The notes beneath the pieces were generated by a model that was not told the origin of the DNA, searched no databases, and was given only the letters and a program-made list of their open reading frames with translations. From Streptomyces zagrosensis (lineage in GTDB: Bacteria > Actinomycetota > Actinomycetes > Streptomycetales > Streptomycetaceae): a stretch of DNA of 64,000 bases. The DNA is taken from the NCBI RefSeq assembly GCF_014203645.1, contig NZ_JACHJL010000010.1, positions 248,001 to 312,000 of the forward strand, given 5' to 3'. Shown here piece after piece: positions 61,258 through 64,000 of the stretch (position 1 is the stretch's first letter; every line of letters begins with the position of its first letter). The translations under genes and the position numbers were made by a program.

Positions 61258-63762
61258 ATGCACCGGACTCTCGGTATCGACCTCGGCACCACCAACTCCG
61301 TCACGGCCTGGCTGCACGACGGCGTCCCCGCCGTCCTGCCCAACCGGCACGGTGATCCGGCCACCCCGTCCGCCCTTGGAATCGACTCCCGAGGCGCCTT
61401 GCTGGTGGGACAGGAGGCCCTCAACTGGCGTGCGGGGGACCCGCGTTCCGTCATTACCGAGGTCAAGCGGCTGATCGGGCGGCGCTGGGACGACGACCTC
61501 GTACAACAAGCGCTCGTCACGCGTCCGGGCGACGCGCCGCCGGTGCGGGCCGGAGCCGACGGCTCGGTGGAGATCCGGCTCGGCGAGCACTACCTCTCCC
61601 CCGTGCAGGTCTCCGCCATCCTGCTGCGACGACTCAAGAAGGATGCCGAGGACTCGGCGGGAGTGCCGTTCCAGCGTGCGGTGATCACAGTGCCGGCGTA
61701 CTTCGCCGAGCCGCAGACCCATGCGGTGCGGGAAGCCGGGCGGCTGGCCGGTTTCCACGTAGCGCGGATCGTGGAGGAACCAACCGCCGCCGCACACGCC
61801 TTCGGTATCAGGTCGGGCGAGAACGGGACCCCGGACTACGCCACCTTGCTCGTCTTCGACCTGGGCGGCGGCACCTTCGACGTATCCCTGCTGACGATCG
61901 GCCCCGGCTACTTCTCGGTGGACAAGCTGGGCGGGGACAATCTCCTCGGCGGTGCGGACTTCGACGCACTGCTGGACTCCTACCTTCGTGCGCGGCTCGA
62001 CGGGCGCGATCACAGCGGCGAAGGTGACTCCTCCCGCATCCGGGCCGCCGCCGAGCGCGTGAAGGTCGAACTGTCCGCGCAGGACGCCTACGACGTGACG
62101 CTCGCACCGCTCGGTACCCAGGGCGGATCCTGGTCAGGGACGGTACGGCGCACCGACTTCGAGGAGCTCCTCACCGAGCACCTGAGCAGGATGCGGGACA
62201 CGGTCGGGTCGGTGCTGACGGACAGCGGCTCGCTGCCCGAGGACATCCAGCGAGTCCTCCTGGTCGGCGGCTCCACTCGCATCCCCGCCGTCCGGCGTGA
62301 CCTTCAGACGCTCTTCGGTGAGGACACGGTCTCGGACGCGGTGGACCCCATGATGGCCGTCGCCCATGGGGCCGCCGTGGAGGCCGGTCTCCTCGACAGT
62401 CTCGACTGCCCTGCCGAGAGTTGCACGATCGATGGCATCCCCGTGGCCGAGGACGCCTGCCCGTCCTGTGACGCCCCGCTCCTCGGCGCCGCCATGGTGG
62501 ACTGCCCGGGCTGCCACGTCCCCGCCGCCGAACTCACCACCGTCTGTCCCGTATGCACGACGGATCTGTCCGGGCTGCGGGCGGTCACCCCAGCGGCCGT
62601 CCGCACGGAGTGCCCGGAATGCGGTCGCGCGGACAATCCCGCCTCCGCGACCGTGTGCCTCGACTGCGACACGCCACTGGACGTGGGAGGACTGAAATGC
62701 CCCGGCTGCGCCATGGTCAACGTCCCCGGTCTCAGCAACTGCTCGTTCTGCGGCGGCGACTTCGGCACCGCGCTTCCCCAGCAGGTCACGGCCCAGCACA
62801 TCGGCCTTGAGCTGGACGACGGCGCCCTCAAGGTCCTCTTCCCCGGCGGCACCCACTACCCGACCGAATGGCACCGGATCGACGACCTCGCGGTACGCAG
62901 CGACAACGGCGCATCCGTGCGCTTCCAACTCTGGGAAGGACCGCACCTGCGCTCGGCGCAGCGCAACGAGTTCTGCGGGAGCTTCGTTGACGAACGCACC
63001 GAGGGACTCCGCGGAGAGGTGCCGCTCACCGTTCAGGCGAGGCTCGATGCCGACCGGACCATCGCCTTGCAGTATCGCCTCGGCTCCGGCGACTGGCGAG
63101 GCGCGGAGCTCCGCCGCAGCTTGGTCTCCACAGGTGCAGGCAGGAAGGCAGCCGAACTCCACAACCGGTACGCGCGCTTCCTGGCCGACTTCAAGCACGG
63201 TCTGGCCACCGCCGAACTCGACGCCCTCACCGAGGCCCAGGCCGACTTGGCGGCGCTGGCCAAGGGAGAGACCGTGGGTCGTTCCCTGGACGGGCTCCTA
63301 AAATCCGCCCGTACCACCTTGGACCTGTGCACACGGGCCCGAAGTGCCTACGCGCAGGCGAGCATCGCTCCTCGGAGCGGGCGCGGGCTGCTGCCGCCGC
63401 CGCTCCTGGAAGAACTGCGGGAAGCCGCCGAAGCGGTCATGGACGCACGTAAGGCCATGGACCTCGACGCCATGCGGGCGAACACCGACCGCTTGGAGGA
63501 CCTCTGGACCGGCATCGATCCAGAGGTCCGGACCTCCCTCGTGACCATCCGGCTGGCCGAACAGAACGCCTACCCGGCGACCCTGCGAAAGGAGATCGTG
63601 ACCGCCCGCGACGAGCTGCGCAGTGCGGTGGAACGTGGCGATCAGGCGGCTCAGGACGCACAGCTCGTGCGGCTCGTGGGCCTCGCCAAGGCAGGCAGCG
63701 GCCAGTTCGCGGACGTGACCACCCCACCGTCTGTGGGAAGCGTGCTGCCGACGAAGCGGTGA
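61258..63762 (+). CDS. Hsp70 with four internal zinc ribbons
   Basis: 834-aa Hsp70 family protein. Residues 1 to ~380 are a complete actin-like ATPase domain: TLGIDLGTTNSVTAW, VITVPAYFAEPQTHAVREAG, LLVFDLGGGTFDVSLL and VLLVGGSTRIPAVRRDL. Residues ~384-500 then hold eight Cys pairs (a CPAESC followed by seven CxxC knuckles, such as CPSC, CPGC, CPVC, CPEC), forming four tandem zinc ribbons. A beta-rich substrate-binding-like part and a helical C-terminus follow. Ordinary DnaK lacks ribbons; they are typical of DnaJ, so the fusion may recruit clients directly. ATG 61258 has AGGAAG at good spacing; ATG 61234 is an alternative. Confidence 0.92.
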   Translation: MHRTLGIDLGTTNSVTAWLHDGVPAVLPNRHGDPATPSALGIDSRGALLVGQEALNWRAGDPRSVITEVKRLIGRRWDDDLVQQALVTRPGDAPPVRAGADGSVEIRLGEHYLSPVQVSAILLRRLKKDAEDSAGVPFQRAVITVPAYFAEPQTHAVREAGRLAGFHVARIVEEPTAAAHAFGIRSGENGTPDYATLLVFDLGGGTFDVSLLTIGPGYFSVDKLGGDNLLGGADFDALLDSYLRARLDGRDHSGEGDSSRIRAAAERVKVELSAQDAYDVTLAPLGTQGGSWSGTVRRTDFEELLTEHLSRMRDTVGSVLTDSGSLPEDIQRVLLVGGSTRIPAVRRDLQTLFGEDTVSDAVDPMMAVAHGAAVEAGLLDSLDCPAESCTIDGIPVAEDACPSCDAPLLGAAMVDCPGCHVPAAELTTVCPVCTTDLSGLRAVTPAAVRTECPECGRADNPASATVCLDCDTPLDVGGLKCPGCAMVNVPGLSNCSFCGGDFGTALPQQVTAQHIGLELDDGALKVLFPGGTHYPTEWHRIDDLAVRSDNGASVRFQLWEGPHLRSAQRNEFCGSFVDERTEGLRGEVPLTVQARLDADRTIALQYRLGSGDWRGAELRRSLVSTGAGRKAAELHNRYARFLADFKHGLATAELDALTEAQADLAALAKGETVGRSLDGLLKSARTTLDLCTRARSAYAQASIAPRSGRGLLPPPLLEELREAAEAVMDARKAMDLDAMRANTDRLEDLWTGIDPEVRTSLVTIRLAEQNAYPATLRKEIVTARDELRSAVERGDQAAQDAQLVRLVGLAKAGSGQFADVTTPPSVGSVLPTKR

Positions 63763-63779
63763 CGGCTCTCGAAAGCCGT
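63762..63779 (+). terminator. Hairpin after Hsp70 gene
   Basis: ACGGCT at 63762-63767 pairs with AGCCGT at 63774-63779 around a 6-base loop, starting at the last base of the stop codon and followed by TTGTTC. A weak terminator-like element; a further inverted repeat, TTGAC-N3-GTCAA (63801-63813), lies before the next gene. Confidence 0.4.
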
Positions 63780-63829
63780 TGTTCACCAACCCAGAGTCCA
63801 TTGACGGTGTCAACAGGCAGAGTAGAGGC

Positions 63830-64000
63830 ATGTCGCACCCCGAGTTCCTTCCCGGCACTCCTGAGTTGCGCATCAAGCTCCCCAAGGGCGGTGAGGCGCG
63901 CGGGCATCTGCTGGCCGAGTTCGGCGGCAACGGCACGCACAAGTTCCTGCTGCGGGAGGGCTGCCTGGTGGCCGCCGAGACCTGGCCCGGACTCGGCGAC
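63830..64000 (+). CDS. Unknown protein, N-terminal part (runs off window)
   Basis: A frame from ATG 63830 stays open to the window edge (57 codons): SHPEFLPGTPELRIKLPKGG and then EARGHLLAEFGGNGTHKFLL, ending in AAETWPGLGD. No family recognised. The same direction and 67-base spacing after the Hsp70 gene suggest it belongs to the island, perhaps with its own promoter. The start is uncertain because AGAGG lies too close to the ATG. Confidence 0.6.
   Translation, partial: MSHPEFLPGTPELRIKLPKGGEARGHLLAEFGGNGTHKFLLREGCLVAAETWPGLGD

Noticed and set aside
63801..63829. TTGACG...TAGAGG as a promoter for the last gene
   Set aside because: The putative -10 would lie immediately before the ATG, placing the transcript start inside the gene.

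Overview
The window looks like a chromosomal segment of a Streptomyces-type actinomycete. The DNA is very GC-rich with strong third-position G/C bias, GTG starts are common, GGAGG-type ribosome binding sites precede many starts, and several families typical of streptomycetes occur (a DUF6480-like peptide, an HipA-like kinase paired with DUF3037, an EF-Tu paralogue, an EamA exporter divergent from LysR). No rRNA, tRNA or CRISPR array was recognised. Species identity is an inference.

Layout. 1-9.8 kb is housekeeping and accessory metabolism: the SbcCD nuclease (sbcC runs off the left edge), a YigZ protein, a CoA-binding protein, a YbaK-type deacylase, an XRE-cupin regulator divergent from an EamA transporter, and a left-handed beta-helix acyltransferase. 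10-27.5 kb is a large glycoconjugate cluster. It encodes a heptose nucleotide pathway (GmhA, HldE, GmhB), two GT9 heptosyltransferase-like enzymes, three GT2 and two GT4-type glycosyltransferases, a UDP-xylose-synthase-like SDR, a carbamoyltransferase and a pyruvyltransferase-like protein. Most junctions from 18 to 27.5 kb are 4-base start/stop overlaps, so it reads as one long operon making a heptose-containing, probably carbamoylated and pyruvylated, surface glycan. An MFS gene and a flavodoxin-like gene split off its first two genes.

27.9-56 kb is mostly ordinary chromosome: VOC proteins, a TetR/DoxX divergon with a clear operator, the methionine genes metY-metX, a DedA protein, MFS and EamA transporters, methyltransferases, a diverged EF-Tu, undecaprenyl-diphosphate phosphatase, LysR, a Gfo/Idh oxidoreductase, uracil-DNA glycosylase, two SDRs and the HipA-like/DUF3037 pair. 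Scattered through it are decayed genes (a gamma-carbonic-anhydrase-like remnant, an IS5-type transposase tail) and many short tandem repeats.

56-64 kb is an accessory island. A truncated and frameshifted tyrosine integrase abuts a decayed IS3-family element. Beyond that is a rightward block: a 567-aa helical-repeat-like protein, a 95-aa protein and a GrpE-like protein, the three coupled by 4-base overlaps, then an Hsp70 carrying four tandem zinc ribbons between its ATPase domain and its C-terminal region. A further gene starts at the right edge. This chaperone block is the best candidate for an undescribed system in the window; its function cannot be read from the sequence alone.
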